From Candidatus Halobeggiatoa sp. HSG11 (GTDB taxonomy: Bacteria; Pseudomonadota; Gammaproteobacteria; Beggiatoales; Beggiatoaceae): a DNA stretch of 64,000 nt. The notes below the pieces were generated by a model, which saw nothing but the letters and a program-made list of their open reading frames with translations, was not told the origin of the DNA and did not search any database. This document shows, one piece after another, positions 25,719-36,221 of this stretch. The stretch covers positions 1 to 64,000 of the forward strand of contig JAUCGL010000004.1 in the NCBI GenBank assembly GCA_030378105.1, given 5' to 3'. The translations under genes and the position numbers were made by a program. Numbering within the stretch: the first letter of the stretch is position 1; the number at the start of each line of letters is the position of its first letter.

Positions 25719-25791
25719 TCATTTTACCATAGTGAATATTTGAAACTATTTTTCGTTGTCAAGGAGGAAGTTAGTTATTACCATTTTTAAC

Positions 25792-26115
25792 TTAAAAAAC
25801 TACCCCAATCAATTTATTAACCACCATATCAATCATGTCAATGCTTATTTTTTCTAACCGTGATCTTGCATTTATTTCTTGAGTTAATAAAAATTGCCGA
25901 ACTGTCCTCTTTCGGGTATTCAAAAGAGCTTCTAATTCATCATCATCTAAATCCCCATTAGCCCTCATAACCATCCATTTTTCTACTTTTTCACCGGTTT
26001 CTTTAATAACATCTTTGGAGTCATTTTTAGCTTGTAGCAAAAGTTTTTTAAATGTGGTTTTAGTAAAATCCAAGATTTCATCACCAGTTTCTCGTAAAAC
26101 ATCATCTAATGACAT
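25792..26115 (-). CDS. Small helical protein of unknown function
   Basis: Not recognised. The 107-residue protein is almost wholly charged helix (DVLRETGDEILDFTKTTFKK, ANGDLDDDELEALLNTRKRT) and ends in a more hydrophobic stretch. No signal or membrane segment. It begins two bases after the lipoprotein stop, in one transcription unit with ubiV and the lipoprotein. Confidence 0.65.
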   Translation of the reverse strand: MSLDDVLRETGDEILDFTKTTFKKLLLQAKNDSKDVIKETGEKVEKWMVMRANGDLDDDELEALLNTRKRTVRQFLLTQEINARSRLEKISIDMIDMVVNKLIGVVF

Positions 26116-26117
26116 TT

Positions 26118-26546
26118 TTATTTCCTCTTAAAAGGTGAACTCACACGGGATAATTCTCCAGAAATTGCATGAGTATAATTTTGAACGATTTCTTCCAAAT
26201 GTTGTTCAGCCCAACCAGCACTAAACAACTTTCCTTTCTTCAAAGACAGTTCACAATCAGCTAAAAACTGTTCCCACAAATTACTTACTGCCCTTTCTCC
26301 AGATTTATTAGCATCATCTCTTGATTTAGCATATACAAGGGCTTCTCGAAATCTTAAATCACCATTATCACAGCTACTTGTCACAGTATCTACCTGCCAA
26401 TTTTTACGAGACCCTTTGGTATAATCATCAATAAATTTCATATGAAATGCCTGTAATTTAGTAAAATTTTCATGTCTGGTAGCATCATAATGAGATACAA
26501 ACAAAGAACAGCCAGTTAAAAAAATAAGCAATATATATTTTGTCAT
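26118..26546 (-). CDS. Small lipoprotein of unknown function
   Basis: The N-terminus MTKYILLIFLTGC has a lipobox (LTGC, acylated Cys at residue 13). The mature 130 residues are helical with a pair of further cysteines (SSCDNG, LADCEL). Asp does not follow the Cys, so outer-membrane sorting is expected. The ATG overlaps the ubiV stop as ATGA, which implies translational coupling. Function unknown. Confidence 0.7.
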   Translation of the reverse strand: MTKYILLIFLTGCSLFVSHYDATRHENFTKLQAFHMKFIDDYTKGSRKNWQVDTVTSSCDNGDLRFREALVYAKSRDDANKSGERAVSNLWEQFLADCELSLKKGKLFSAGWAEQHLEEIVQNYTHAISGELSRVSSPFKRK

Positions 26547-27427
26547 TTTTCATCCATCCCGGCATTTCCATGCCAATATCCATCACAACTCCCTATTGGC
26601 GTTATACGCTGTAATTTAGTTATTTCATCAGATATAATTTCTGGTTTTTGTAAGCAATTTTTAAAAACTTCAATAACTTTTTCAGTGTGAAAAGACTGTG
26701 GACTGATACGCAATACATCAACATTTAAAGAAATTATATCCGGCAGTACTGACAGTAAATTATAGGTATAAGCAGATTGAGTTTGAATTCCGTTTAAAGT
26801 TAAAAATGGCTTATTATCTTGACTAAACAAAGTTAAACCATCTTGATAATCTATACAACGATATTGACAATCATCTTTGGGCAAATTATGAGTTCTAGCG
26901 GTAAAGCAACGAGCTGAGTATGCTAAAGGTAAACGACCATATACAAAAACCTCTGTTTCTACACCATCTGGGCGATTTACTTGAAAATCAGCTAACGTAT
27001 CACGAGACAACTCAACTGGCAATACCCAACGTACCAAACCAACCTTAGCTAAAAAATCTAAGCTATTATTATTGTAAATATTAACACTATGGCCAGTTAC
27101 AAATTTTTTTCCTTCCAATAATTGTACTGCGGCCATATCATTTGCTTCTACCATGAACTTACCATTATCACATAAGCTACGCAAAGTTTTAAGTTCTGAT
27201 TCTGCTTCTATCAAAGATAAAGTAGATAATACAACTTCTTTGCCAGCATCTGTTAATTTGGCAGCTAGTTCTAACCAATCAGAGGTACGTAAAGATTTGC
27301 GTTTAGAACAAACAGTTTCTCCCAAATAAATAATATCGACATCTGTGGTCGCCATCTGTTCATAGAAGTTGAATAATGTTTCGCGTGACCAATAGTATAA
27401 AACCGGTCCTAAAGATAATTTGTTCAT
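26543..27427 (-). CDS. ubiV: UbiV, O2-independent ubiquinone hydroxylation protein (U32 family)
   Basis: Member of peptidase family U32 that works with UbiU to hydroxylate the ubiquinone ring without oxygen. The 294 residues align over their length with Escherichia coli YhbV (UbiV): SLGPVLYYW, YLGETVCSKRK, LPLAYSARCFTAR, LNGIQT and RISPQ are all visible. The four cysteines expected to hold the 4Fe-4S cluster are present: C40 and the three in ARCFTAR...DDCQYRC. The usual partner genes ubiU and ubiT are not adjacent. Presence implies ubiquinone synthesis under low oxygen. Confidence 0.92.
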   Translation of the reverse strand: MNKLSLGPVLYYWSRETLFNFYEQMATTDVDIIYLGETVCSKRKSLRTSDWLELAAKLTDAGKEVVLSTLSLIEAESELKTLRSLCDNGKFMVEANDMAAVQLLEGKKFVTGHSVNIYNNNSLDFLAKVGLVRWVLPVELSRDTLADFQVNRPDGVETEVFVYGRLPLAYSARCFTARTHNLPKDDCQYRCIDYQDGLTLFSQDNKPFLTLNGIQTQSAYTYNLLSVLPDIISLNVDVLRISPQSFHTEKVIEVFKNCLQKPEIISDEITKLQRITPIGSCDGYWHGNAGMDEK

Positions 27428-27550
27428 AGTTATTTAAGTTGTGATTTGGCTTCTAGCTAGGTATATACTACTTAAGTCTTTTTATTTAGTTATTAAGAAT
27501 TGAAATACAAGGTTAATCAATATAAAATAACTGATTGGAGAATTTTAAAA

Positions 27551-28216
27551 ATGATAAAAAATAATTTAACACGTTTGTTACTATTGCTTATAATTGTTAT
27601 CGGTATCAGTTTAGTGGTTATCAATCGTGACTATATAGATGTTACGACAGTGCAATTATGGGTAGAAAAAGCTGGTTTTGCTGCACCTTTGGTCTTTATG
27701 TTGATTTATAGCATCGGTACAGTATTTTTTTTACCCGGTTCTATACTTACATTAGCTGGAGGAGCTTTGTTTGGCCCAATATTAGGTACTTTCTATAACT
27801 TAACCGCAGCCACTATCGGTGCTATGTTGTCTTTTTTAGTGGCTAGATTCTTAGCTTCTGACTGGGTAGCTCAAAAAACTGGCGGTCGTTTAAAACGCTT
27901 AATTGTTGGAGTGGAAAGTGAAGGTTGGCGATTTGTTGCTTTTGTACGTTTGGTACCATTATTTCCATTTAATCTACTTAACTATGCATTAGGTATCACA
28001 CGGATTGGTTTCATTCAATACAGTATCACAACTTACATTTGCATGTTGCCCGGTGCAATTGCTTATACTTATTTGGGTTATGCTGGTCGTGAGGCCATTG
28101 TTGGTGGTGAAAGCATTATTCAAAAAATATTACTTGCTTTAGCGTTATTAGCTGTTGTTGGTTTCCTACCAAGATTGATTGCTATTTTGCGAAAGGACTC
28201 AATACCACCAGTATAA
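27551..28216 (+). CDS. TVP38/TMEM64 (DedA-like) family membrane protein
   Basis: Polytopic inner-membrane protein of 221 residues. The SNARE-associated/VTT domain is seen in FFLPGSILTLAGGALFGPILGT, FLVARFLASDWV and RLVPLFPFNLLNYALGITRI. About five membrane segments are predicted. Family members are linked to membrane lipid transport and homeostasis; a specific substrate cannot be given. A longer frame opens at TTG 27500, but ATG 27551 with GGAG ten bases upstream is the better start. Divergent from ubiV. Confidence 0.85.
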   Translation: MIKNNLTRLLLLLIIVIGISLVVINRDYIDVTTVQLWVEKAGFAAPLVFMLIYSIGTVFFLPGSILTLAGGALFGPILGTFYNLTAATIGAMLSFLVARFLASDWVAQKTGGRLKRLIVGVESEGWRFVAFVRLVPLFPFNLLNYALGITRIGFIQYSITTYICMLPGAIAYTYLGYAGREAIVGGESIIQKILLALALLAVVGFLPRLIAILRKDSIPPV

Positions 28217-28221
28217 AAAAT

Positions 28222-28316
28222 TGGGCAGTCCTACAGAAAGTAGTGATGATTCCAAAAAACCTGTTAGGTCTCAAATACCTAGTAAGTTTAACACTACATA
28301 TTGCAGGACCACCGAA
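28222..28316. repeat. TAGTCCT repeat family, copy 1
   Basis: About 95 bp containing AAAGTAGTGATGATTCC and ACACTACATATTGCAGGAC; ends are imperfect inverted repeats (GGCAGTCCT / AGGACCACC). Direct repeat of 28441-28540. Confidence 0.8.
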
Positions 28317-28334
28317 AATACTATACAAGCTATA

Positions 28335-28404
28335 TACATTCATACGTGTGAAACCTGCGAGGTTTTGGAAACCTTGTAGGTTTTAAGTGAAATTATTTAT
28401 AAAA
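28335..28404. repeat. CGAGGTTT palindrome family, copy 1
   Basis: GTGTGAAACCTGCGAGGTTT followed by TGGAAACCTTGTAGG and AAGTGAAATTATTTAT. The core CGAGGTTT-TGG-AAACCT is a palindrome. Other copies: 35366-35451, 42406-42480, 43858-43918. A TATAGCA-family remnant (to about 28434) follows. Confidence 0.75.
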
Positions 28405-28440
28405 ATTAAGCATTCATAATTAAGAATTGCTATATGAAAG

Positions 28441-28540
28441 TTTGGTAGTTCTAAATAAAGTAGTGATGACTCCAAAAAAACTGCTAGGTCTCAAATACAT
28501 AGTAGGTTTAACACTACATATTGCAGGACTACCAAAGTTT
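28441..28540. repeat. TAGTCCT repeat family, copy 2
   Basis: TTTGGTAGTTCTAAATAAAG to CAGGACTACCAAAGTTT; terminal inverted repeat TTTGGTAGT / ACTACCAAA. It ends about 30 bases before the next gene. Confidence 0.8.
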
Positions 28541-28572
28541 AACCAAGTACTTAAAACACATAAGGAGAAAAT

Positions 28573-29988
28573 ATGAATAAACCATCTATATTACTTATTG
28601 AAGACGATGTTGTAAGTGCTGAAATGTATAAGGATTATTTAAATAATGAACCTATAAATTTAATACATCTAAAAACTGTAGCACAATCCATGGCCTATCT
28701 ACAAAAATCAGTAGCAGTAGCAGTTATTTTGCTTGATTTAGGTCTTCCAGATAGTAATGGTATGAAAATTCTGGAATATGTTAAGCAACAAATGCTTGAT
28801 ATTAAAGTTATTGTTATTACGATGGAAAATTCTGTTGAGGTTGTTGTTGAGGCAATGCACTATGGTGCTTTTGATTTTATTGAAAAGCCTATTCAAAAAG
28901 AAAGATTGATTATTGCACTGCGTAATGCTTTATGTAACATGTCACAATCTGTTGATTGTCATAATTTTAAAACAACACGCAAACAATATCATGAGATAAT
29001 TGGTGCTAGTTTGTCAATGCAAACAGTCTATTATAGAATTGATAAAATTGCTAAAAGCAACGCCTCAGTATTAATAACTGGTGAAACTGGTACTGGTAAA
29101 GAATTATGTGCTTTAGCAATTCATAAAGAAAGCTATCGTAAAAATGAACCTTTTATTACAATAAATTGTGCCACTATTCCAAAAGATTTAATGGAAAGTG
29201 AAATTTTTGGTTATGTTCAAGGAGCATTCACTGGTGCAATTAAAAACAGACAGGGAGCAGCACATTCAGCAAATCATGGTACTCTATTTTTGGATGAAAT
29301 AGGTGACATGGATATAATGTTACAAAGCAAGCTATTACGCTTTATACAAGAAGGAACATTTTATAAATTAGGCAAGGATATACAAGAAAAAGTTGATATT
29401 CGTTTTATCTGTGCCACTCATAGAGATTTACCATCTGAAATAAAAATTAACAAGTTCCGAGAAGACCTATATCACCGCCTTAATGTTATTCCTATCAATT
29501 TACCTCCGTTACGAGAACGGAAGCAAGATATATTGTTATTAGCTCAATATTTCCTACAAAAATATACCGAAAGAGAACAAAAAAAATTACAAAGTTTTAC
29601 TAAATCGGCAAAAAAATTTTTATTAGAGCATGAATGGAATGGTAATATACGAGAATTGCAGAATACCATTGAAAGAATTGTGTTATTAAGTGATGAACAA
29701 AGCATCACAAGTGATATTTTGCTTTCAAATATTGGTGGTGAGTCTTATATTTCGACTAATTCAAAACCGCAACCAATAAGCTATTCCAATCAGCAAATTC
29801 GCCCACTTGAAGAGGTCGAAAAAGAAGCAATTTTAGAAGCGATTAAATTTTGTCATGGTAATGTTGTGCTTGCAGCAAGGTTATTAAAAGTAAGTAAAGC
29901 AACAATTTATAGACGATTAAATAAATGGGATATACCACATAAATTGGAGGATTTTTTACAACTTGAACATCCAGATTTCAAAAAATAA
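28573..29988 (+). CDS. Sigma-54-dependent response regulator (NtrC/LuxO family)
   Basis: Transcriptional activator of 471 residues. The receiver domain (about 1-120) has the phospho-acceptor in VILLDLGLPD and the Lys of DFIEKPIQ. The AAA+ domain (about 140-375) has Walker A GETGTGKE, the sigma-54 contact loop GAFTGA, Walker B GTLFLDEIGD and the arginine region RFREDLYHRL-type (KFREDLYHRL). A Fis-type helix-turn-helix ends the protein (AARLLKVSKATIYRRL). All motifs are intact. AAGGAGA precedes the ATG. No sensor kinase is adjacent and no -24/-12 promoter was found next to the following gene, so its target is unknown. Confidence 0.93.
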   Translation: MNKPSILLIEDDVVSAEMYKDYLNNEPINLIHLKTVAQSMAYLQKSVAVAVILLDLGLPDSNGMKILEYVKQQMLDIKVIVITMENSVEVVVEAMHYGAFDFIEKPIQKERLIIALRNALCNMSQSVDCHNFKTTRKQYHEIIGASLSMQTVYYRIDKIAKSNASVLITGETGTGKELCALAIHKESYRKNEPFITINCATIPKDLMESEIFGYVQGAFTGAIKNRQGAAHSANHGTLFLDEIGDMDIMLQSKLLRFIQEGTFYKLGKDIQEKVDIRFICATHRDLPSEIKINKFREDLYHRLNVIPINLPPLRERKQDILLLAQYFLQKYTEREQKKLQSFTKSAKKFLLEHEWNGNIRELQNTIERIVLLSDEQSITSDILLSNIGGESYISTNSKPQPISYSNQQIRPLEEVEKEAILEAIKFCHGNVVLAARLLKVSKATIYRRLNKWDIPHKLEDFLQLEHPDFKK

Positions 29989-30375
29989 TCATCATGAGAC
30001 AAACTTTCTCAGTTTGAGAAAAAAAATCAATTTGATCACTTAAAATCCTTAAAATAAAGGATAATTTATACTTACAATAATCAAATAAACACTTTAAATT
30101 CATATATATAAGTGTAATAAAATATATTGTGGTACAAACATTGATTATAATATGGTTATATTCTTATATTTTGATATTTTAAATTAATCCTACTTTGTCA
30201 AATTAAATGTAGATCATTGATTTATAAGAAATCACTTAAATAGTTGAACCCAATAAAATAAAATTAATAACTTAAATTGTAATTTGACAAAGTGAAAATT
30301 AGGTTCTATTTAGTATTTCACAATAAGTAATTTAGCAAATGTAAACTGAACCTTAAATACAGCAAGGCAACAATT
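29989..30375. other. Intergenic gap with an ACTTTGTCAAATT inverted repeat
   Basis: No gene is seen. Perfect 13-bp inverted repeats ACTTTGTCAAATT (30192-30204) and AATTTGACAAAGT (30281-30293) bound an AT-rich stretch and could be a MITE or a regulatory site for the secreted protein that starts at 30376. AGTTTGAGAAAAAA near 30009 has weak terminator character. Confidence 0.55.
30192..30293. repeat. 102-bp element with 13-bp inverted ends
   Basis: ACTTTGTCAAATT and its exact complement mark the ends; the interior is AT-rich and codes for nothing. Confidence 0.65.
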
Positions 30376-31467
30376 ATGAATAAATTAAATAGTTTTAAAC
30401 TATTAATATGTAGCACAATTTTGACAAGTCCAAGTATTTTGGCTGAACCAAATACATCTCCCCTTCAACCTTATTTTGATGTTGGTTGTGTTGTACATGG
30501 TGTGGATGATTTTCGCCGAAATGATTCTCGATTTTTTTGTCTGTCTTCAACGGGATTTAATTGGACCTTAGCACCAGGACGAGCTGATTATGAGGGATTA
30601 GACTTTAATAGTAATGGTCATTATTACGATTCAAATACAAACTATCTTTATGCTTCCGCAGGTGATGATGCTAGGGCTCCTCATGTAAAGGGCAATATTT
30701 TGAAGATTGACCCGGGTTATCCAATTGCAGATTGTAATCCTTTTGTTGCGGATGATCTTGGACCAGTAACAGCCGTACATGCTGATGGTAGAGTACGAAC
30801 TATGGAAGAGGTTGATGGAATCACATTTGATATAGATGGTGATATGCTTGGATGGGCTCAAGAATCAGGATTTTTCAAGGTTCCAAACGCAAATTTGGGA
30901 CACGAAGGAAATATACCAACTGATGGAAATGAGTGGTTAGTTGACCAACCAGCTGAAATAGAAGACGTAGAAGACCTTGGTGCATGTATAGTTGGATTGT
31001 TAAATATTGATCATTGGGGACAAGCTGAGGATGGAGACGGAGAACAACATCCTAATCATCCGGCTACTATTGAAGATGTGAGTGCAGAAATCGTAGAAAG
31101 TGAGGATGGTACTTTTGTTGGACTAGTCAATTATGTACTAGCTTGTGATGACAATTTATTGGAGGAAACTCCTCCTTGTGCGGCAGAAATTGGTGATGCA
31201 TTGAATACGTACAATGCAAAAGAAATTGAAGCCATAGAAGGGTTGCCTCCTTTAGGACCTCCTTGGCATACTGACAAGGTTATGATTGGTTTTCATAGTG
31301 ACAGTTTGCCAGCAGGTGATGGTGTGTACCCGGGTTTGGTTTTGGGCGTTCTTAACTTACCTGATTGTACATTAAGATTTCAAGAAGTTTATGATATTCC
31401 GTATGAAGATAAACACAATAATTTAGATGTAGAGGGGTTAGCGTTAGTTTGTCCTACACCGCAGTAA
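30376..31467 (+). CDS. Secreted acidic protein of unknown function
   Basis: Not recognised. The 363 residues start with a signal peptide (cleavage near ILAEP, about residue 23). The mature protein is acidic, with several Asp/Asn-rich loops (DFNSNGHYYDSN, DIDGD, EDGDGE) that could bind calcium, and six or more cysteines likely to form disulfides. The layout, with DVGCVVHGVDDF near the start and LDVEGLALVCP at the end, is suggestive of a beta-propeller-like secreted protein, but this is a guess. AAGGCAA precedes the ATG. Confidence 0.65.
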   Translation: MNKLNSFKLLICSTILTSPSILAEPNTSPLQPYFDVGCVVHGVDDFRRNDSRFFCLSSTGFNWTLAPGRADYEGLDFNSNGHYYDSNTNYLYASAGDDARAPHVKGNILKIDPGYPIADCNPFVADDLGPVTAVHADGRVRTMEEVDGITFDIDGDMLGWAQESGFFKVPNANLGHEGNIPTDGNEWLVDQPAEIEDVEDLGACIVGLLNIDHWGQAEDGDGEQHPNHPATIEDVSAEIVESEDGTFVGLVNYVLACDDNLLEETPPCAAEIGDALNTYNAKEIEAIEGLPPLGPPWHTDKVMIGFHSDSLPAGDGVYPGLVLGVLNLPDCTLRFQEVYDIPYEDKHNNLDVEGLALVCPTPQ

Positions 31468-31621
31468 CCGTAATAGTCAGAACCATAAAAATTGATATTT
31501 GATTCCTACCTTGATATTCAATTTGGATGGTTCTGTTGTAATTTTAATACCCTCCAGAAACGGAGGGACAATTTATACTCAACAAGGTTATAAACTGGGA
31601 GGGAAAGAAACTGGCAAATGA

Positions 31622-31695
31622 GTTTCGCAGAAATTTCATGATGTCCACGGAACACGTCCATATTCCGTGTGAACTAATTAATTTTTCAGCGAAAC
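31622..31695. repeat. GTTTCGC palindrome family, copy 2 (inverted)
   Basis: GTTTCGCAGAAATTTCATGA to TTTTTCAGCGAAAC, the reverse complement of the copy at 25649-25718 with few changes. It lies between two convergent genes and may add a terminator hairpin. Confidence 0.8.
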
Positions 31696-31702
31696 TCCTT
31701 AT

Positions 31703-33325
31703 TTAAAAAATATGATAACTATTTATTCCAATTTCTTTAGCCTTCAACATAGCAACTTCCGAATTCTGAATTAATGTTTCTGTTTTTCTAATTTCTGTAT
31801 CTGGACAAAAACATATACCAATATTACAACTAATATGTAAATCTCGTTCTTCTATTAAAATTGGAGTGGAAATGTTGGTTATTATTCGATCTGCAATAAT
31901 ATTTATATTAAGTTCTTGTTTAATTGGAAATAAAATAATCCCAAATTTATCTCCACCTAAATGTGAAATAACATCGCCACCTTTAACACAAGATTTTAAG
32001 CGTTGAGCAATAATTTTAATAGCTTCATCACCATTATTAAATCCAAACTGCTCATTAATCTCTTTGAAATCATTTAAATTAATATATAACACAGCTAAAT
32101 GCTCTTCTTGGCGGCATATGCGAGCAAGATATTCTGTAAACAAAAGTTTATTAGGTAATTTCGTTAAATTATCATAGTGAGTTAAATAATAAGTTTGTTG
32201 TTTATCTACAGAATTCAGATCTGAATATACTGCCACATAATGACTTATACTATTATTCTCTCCACGAATAGCACTCATTGACATCCAAACTAAATATTCT
32301 TTGCCATCATTGTAACGATTCCAGATTTCACCATTCCAATGCCCCGTCTCATTAATTGTATTCCACATTTCTGTATAAAACGAATCATCATACTTTTCAG
32401 AACGTAAAAAATTAGGATTTTGGTCTACAATATCCTCATATTTATAACCAGTTATTGATAAAAAAGATTGATTAGCATTGATAATATTACCTTCAGCATT
32501 GGTTATTAAAACAGCATCTGAAATTGTTTCAAACATTTTATCAGCGAGATGAAGAGAAATTTTATCACGTTTATGTTTTGTTATGTTTTCAATTATTTGC
32601 ACAAAAAAATTGGTCGTATCATTTTTAACTATAGAAGTAGTTAAACGAATCCATGCAACTGATGAATTTGAAGTAAAAAAATATTTTTCTATTTGATAAT
32701 GAGTACAACGGCCATCTAATAATTGTTGATGTAATTTTTTTTCTAATTCAGAATCATAAGAATGAAACAAATTGTTAAATAGCTTGCCGTATATTTCTTG
32801 CTCTTCCATTCCTAACATATGTTGGACAGCCGGATTACTATGGATAACTTTACCATTAATATCCAATAGGGCCATACCAATTGCAACCTGTTCAAAAATA
32901 CCTCGAAATCTGATTTCACTTTCTTGTAAAGCAATACTTGCAAAACGTGCTTTTAATAAAATTTCTATCCGATGTCGCAATACAGCCCAATGAACTGGTT
33001 TAGTTATATATTCTGCTGCTCCAACTGCAAATGCCTTGTCAACCGAATCTTCATCATCTAATGATGTGATCATAATGATTGGAACATCAGCTCCACCGGG
33101 TAAATTTTTTAACTCTGAACATGCTGCAAATCCATCCATAACAGGCATTGCTGCATCCATTAACACCAAGTCCGGAGAACAGCGTTGAAATTCTTCTAAT
33201 GCAACAGTTCCTTCGCCAGCCACGACAACACTATAACCTTTACCTTTAAGAAGATTTTGTAACATACCTCTCATAAAAATATCGTCATCAACGATTAATA
33301 TTAACGGTGTTTTTTCTGTAAGCAT
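31703..33325 (-). CDS. REC-PAS-PAS-GGDEF protein with degenerate GGDKF site
   Basis: Signalling protein of 540 residues. Domains in order: receiver (about 8-125, phospho-acceptor in LVLMDAAMP, Lys in YITKPVHW), two PAS domains (about 135-250 and 257-375; the second carries NADAEGNIINANQSF-like and YLVWMSMSAIRGE motifs), then GGDEF (about 380-540). The active site reads LGGDKF rather than RxGGDEF, so the metal-binding Glu is Lys, and the I-site RxxD is KGGD. Cyclase activity is therefore doubtful; it may bind GTP or c-di-GMP, or act through protein contacts. No EAL domain follows. It stands alone between pheS and a repeat. Confidence 0.88.
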   Translation of the reverse strand: MLTEKTPLILIVDDDIFMRGMLQNLLKGKGYSVVVAGEGTVALEEFQRCSPDLVLMDAAMPVMDGFAACSELKNLPGGADVPIIMITSLDDEDSVDKAFAVGAAEYITKPVHWAVLRHRIEILLKARFASIALQESEIRFRGIFEQVAIGMALLDINGKVIHSNPAVQHMLGMEEQEIYGKLFNNLFHSYDSELEKKLHQQLLDGRCTHYQIEKYFFTSNSSVAWIRLTTSIVKNDTTNFFVQIIENITKHKRDKISLHLADKMFETISDAVLITNAEGNIINANQSFLSITGYKYEDIVDQNPNFLRSEKYDDSFYTEMWNTINETGHWNGEIWNRYNDGKEYLVWMSMSAIRGENNSISHYVAVYSDLNSVDKQQTYYLTHYDNLTKLPNKLLFTEYLARICRQEEHLAVLYINLNDFKEINEQFGFNNGDEAIKIIAQRLKSCVKGGDVISHLGGDKFGIILFPIKQELNINIIADRIITNISTPILIEERDLHISCNIGICFCPDTEIRKTETLIQNSEVAMLKAKEIGINSYHIF

Positions 33326-33384
33326 ATACCCTCTATTTAACTCTTAATGAAAGTAAAAATTCTTTAACTGTAAAGTAATTATAT

Positions 33385-34565
<1,181 letters not shown>

Positions 34566-34753
34566 AATGTTATAAAATAGTTTTAAATGGTTTCTATTTT
34601 AATTATGTTGACTAAAAAAATTTATGGTTATTATGTCATAATTTCTAAACTATTGGCAAGATTAACAACCTAACATTTTGCTTGTCTTTGTTATTTTTAA
34701 GGTATTAATGCGTATTCTTCAAGCTTCACATGGTTTGAAACAAGAATTGTTTT

Positions 34754-35299
34754 TCATTCACACCAATATTCAGGCTTATTAAGTGCATCAGCACACATGA
34801 TTTTACCACTTACGCTACCAATCACACCAGGATGAAGTTCTTGAACCATCCACGCATTAGCATTTTTCTCTAGTATTGGATAGGATGCTTCAAATCCTAG
34901 TACACCTGCTGGTTTGAATCCATGACGTGGATAATATTCAGGATGTCCAAGAACAAAAACCAGATCAACTCCTGATTCTGACAACATTCGCAGCCCTTCT
35001 TTTATAAGTTCACCACCAACACCTTTAGCTTGTACATTTGGAATAACAGCAAGAGGAGCAAGTATTACCGTTGATATTGAATCTTTTAAAGAATTTATAT
35101 ATGCTTTTGTAAATAAAATATGCCCAACTGTTTGTTCATTGATTACAGCGATGAGTGACAGTAGTGGCATTGCACTTGGATCACTTAACAATTCGTCAAC
35201 AAGAGTTGCTATCTCTGGACCTTCATATTTACCAAAAGCTTGTGTCTCAACATACAATACATCATTTAAATCTGATTCAGTCGATTTTCTTATTTTCAA
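34754..35299 (-). CDS. GNAT N-acetyltransferase (YhbS-like)
   Basis: Acetyl-CoA-dependent transferase of 181 residues. The GNAT core is visible: LYVETQAFG, VGHILFTKA, LAPLAVIPNVQAKGVGGELI with the acetyl-CoA loop QAKGVG, and VFVLGHPEYYPRHGF. The last motif is typical of the YhbS subfamily. The start is TTG with AGGAAA upstream; no ATG is in frame nearby. Acceptor substrate unknown. Confidence 0.85.
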   Translation of the reverse strand: MKIRKSTESDLNDVLYVETQAFGKYEGPEIATLVDELLSDPSAMPLLSLIAVINEQTVGHILFTKAYINSLKDSISTVILAPLAVIPNVQAKGVGGELIKEGLRMLSESGVDLVFVLGHPEYYPRHGFKPAGVLGFEASYPILEKNANAWMVQELHPGVIGSVSGKIMCADALNKPEYWCE

Positions 35300-35330
35300 T
35301 TTTATTTTTCCTATATTTATGTTTTTCAGT

Positions 35331-35500
35331 AACGTTAAACCTAACTAGGTATTTGAGACCTATAGATATTCACAAAAATACATTCGTGTGAAACCTGCGA
35401 GGTTTTGGAAACCTCGTAGGTTTATTAAGTGAAATTATTTATCTGAAAAATATAGCAGGTTTTTTAGAGTTATCACTTTATTTAGGAATACCAGATTTTA
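35331..35500. repeat. TAGTCCT-family copy interrupted by a CGAGGTTT element
   Basis: The outer parts 35331-35365 and about 35453-35500 match the intact inverted copy at 40401-40500. Between them sits a CGAGGTTT palindrome element (35366-35451). TATA flanks both sides of the insert and may be the target duplication. Confidence 0.8.
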
Positions 35501-35575
35501 ATCCTGTTAATTCTTATTTTGACAATTAACTCCACCGATATTGTCTATCCAAAAATTTCCTTTTACAGCACTTTT

Positions 35576-35681
35576 TATAGCAATTCTTAATTATGAATGC
35601 TTAATTCTTAATTAAAATCTATAAAAATATCAGATTCTTGCTTAATATAACTGTAGTCTATTTAATTGGGAAATGCTATAG
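35576..35681. repeat. TATAGCA repeat family, copy
   Basis: TATAGCAATTCTTAATTATG to AATTGGGAAATGCTATA; terminal inverted repeat TATAGCA / TGCTATA. It is inverted relative to the copy at 40521-40625. Confidence 0.8.
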
Positions 35682-35841
35682 TAAACTTCTTATACTTGTG
35701 AATTGTGATTGAAGATAATTTGGAATTAAGTTCATTTTCAAAACATATTTTAATCAATTTGCTGATAGTGTCAGTTTGATTATAATTCCATTCCTGTTTT
35801 TCGCATATAGCTTTCATAATACTTTCAAATGCAAGCATCCG

Positions 35842-35953
35842 CTGCCATTAAGTTAAGGAGATTGATTGGGATAACCACAAGAAATAACCCCTACAAATCA
35901 TTATCTTGTCGTAGGGGCAATCCTTTATGGTTACCCTTAACTTAATGGCAGTG
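35842..35953. repeat. CACTGCC family, short type, copy C
   Basis: CTGCCATTAAGTTAAGGAGA and CCTTAACTTAATGGCAGTG end sequences flank CCCCTACAAATCATTA and CGTAGGGGCAATCC, an inner inverted pair. It is a shorter variant than copies A and B, with a different interior. Confidence 0.85.
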
Positions 35954-36087
35954 GCCCAGTCAACGCGAGTATCCAGATTCATATACCGTGCTACGCAATT
36001 TCGGTGGCATTAAATGCGCATAGCTGGTTTGTTGTAAACACTTGTTTATTGTGCTTACAGTTTTGTTGAATGCTTCCCACTCCCCCT

Positions 36088-36221
36088 CATGACTTAACGG
36101 TGAGCTTGTTCAAAATTTCAAGAAATGCCAATTCGCTTAACTATTTCTTCAAATTTAAGAACTCTAACCTAATTGCGGACTACTCGACTTCGGCTTCGCC
36201 TCTCCATGTCTCGCAGCGTGT
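36088..36221. repeat. CATGACTTAACGG...CATGTCTCGCAG element, copy 1
   Basis: CATGACTTAACGGTGAGCTT, GTTCAAAATTT and CTCTCCATGTCTCGCAG recur in the same order, inverted, at 58752-58861. It may be a decayed gene end or a repeat element. Confidence 0.6.

Larger units (their letters stand above)
24127..25791. other. Repeat and gene-remnant region without intact genes
   Basis: About 1.66 kb with no convincing complete gene. It holds at least four MITE-like inverted repeats, two GTCGGGTTACG palindromes, one GTTTCGC palindrome, a truncated DUF433 antitoxin, and a C-terminal fragment of a second protein. Upstream of the DUF433 start, frame 25191-25257 reads IIQEKIRLMRLELAKGKSNHE and stops, which looks like another gene tail. 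Confidence 0.7.
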
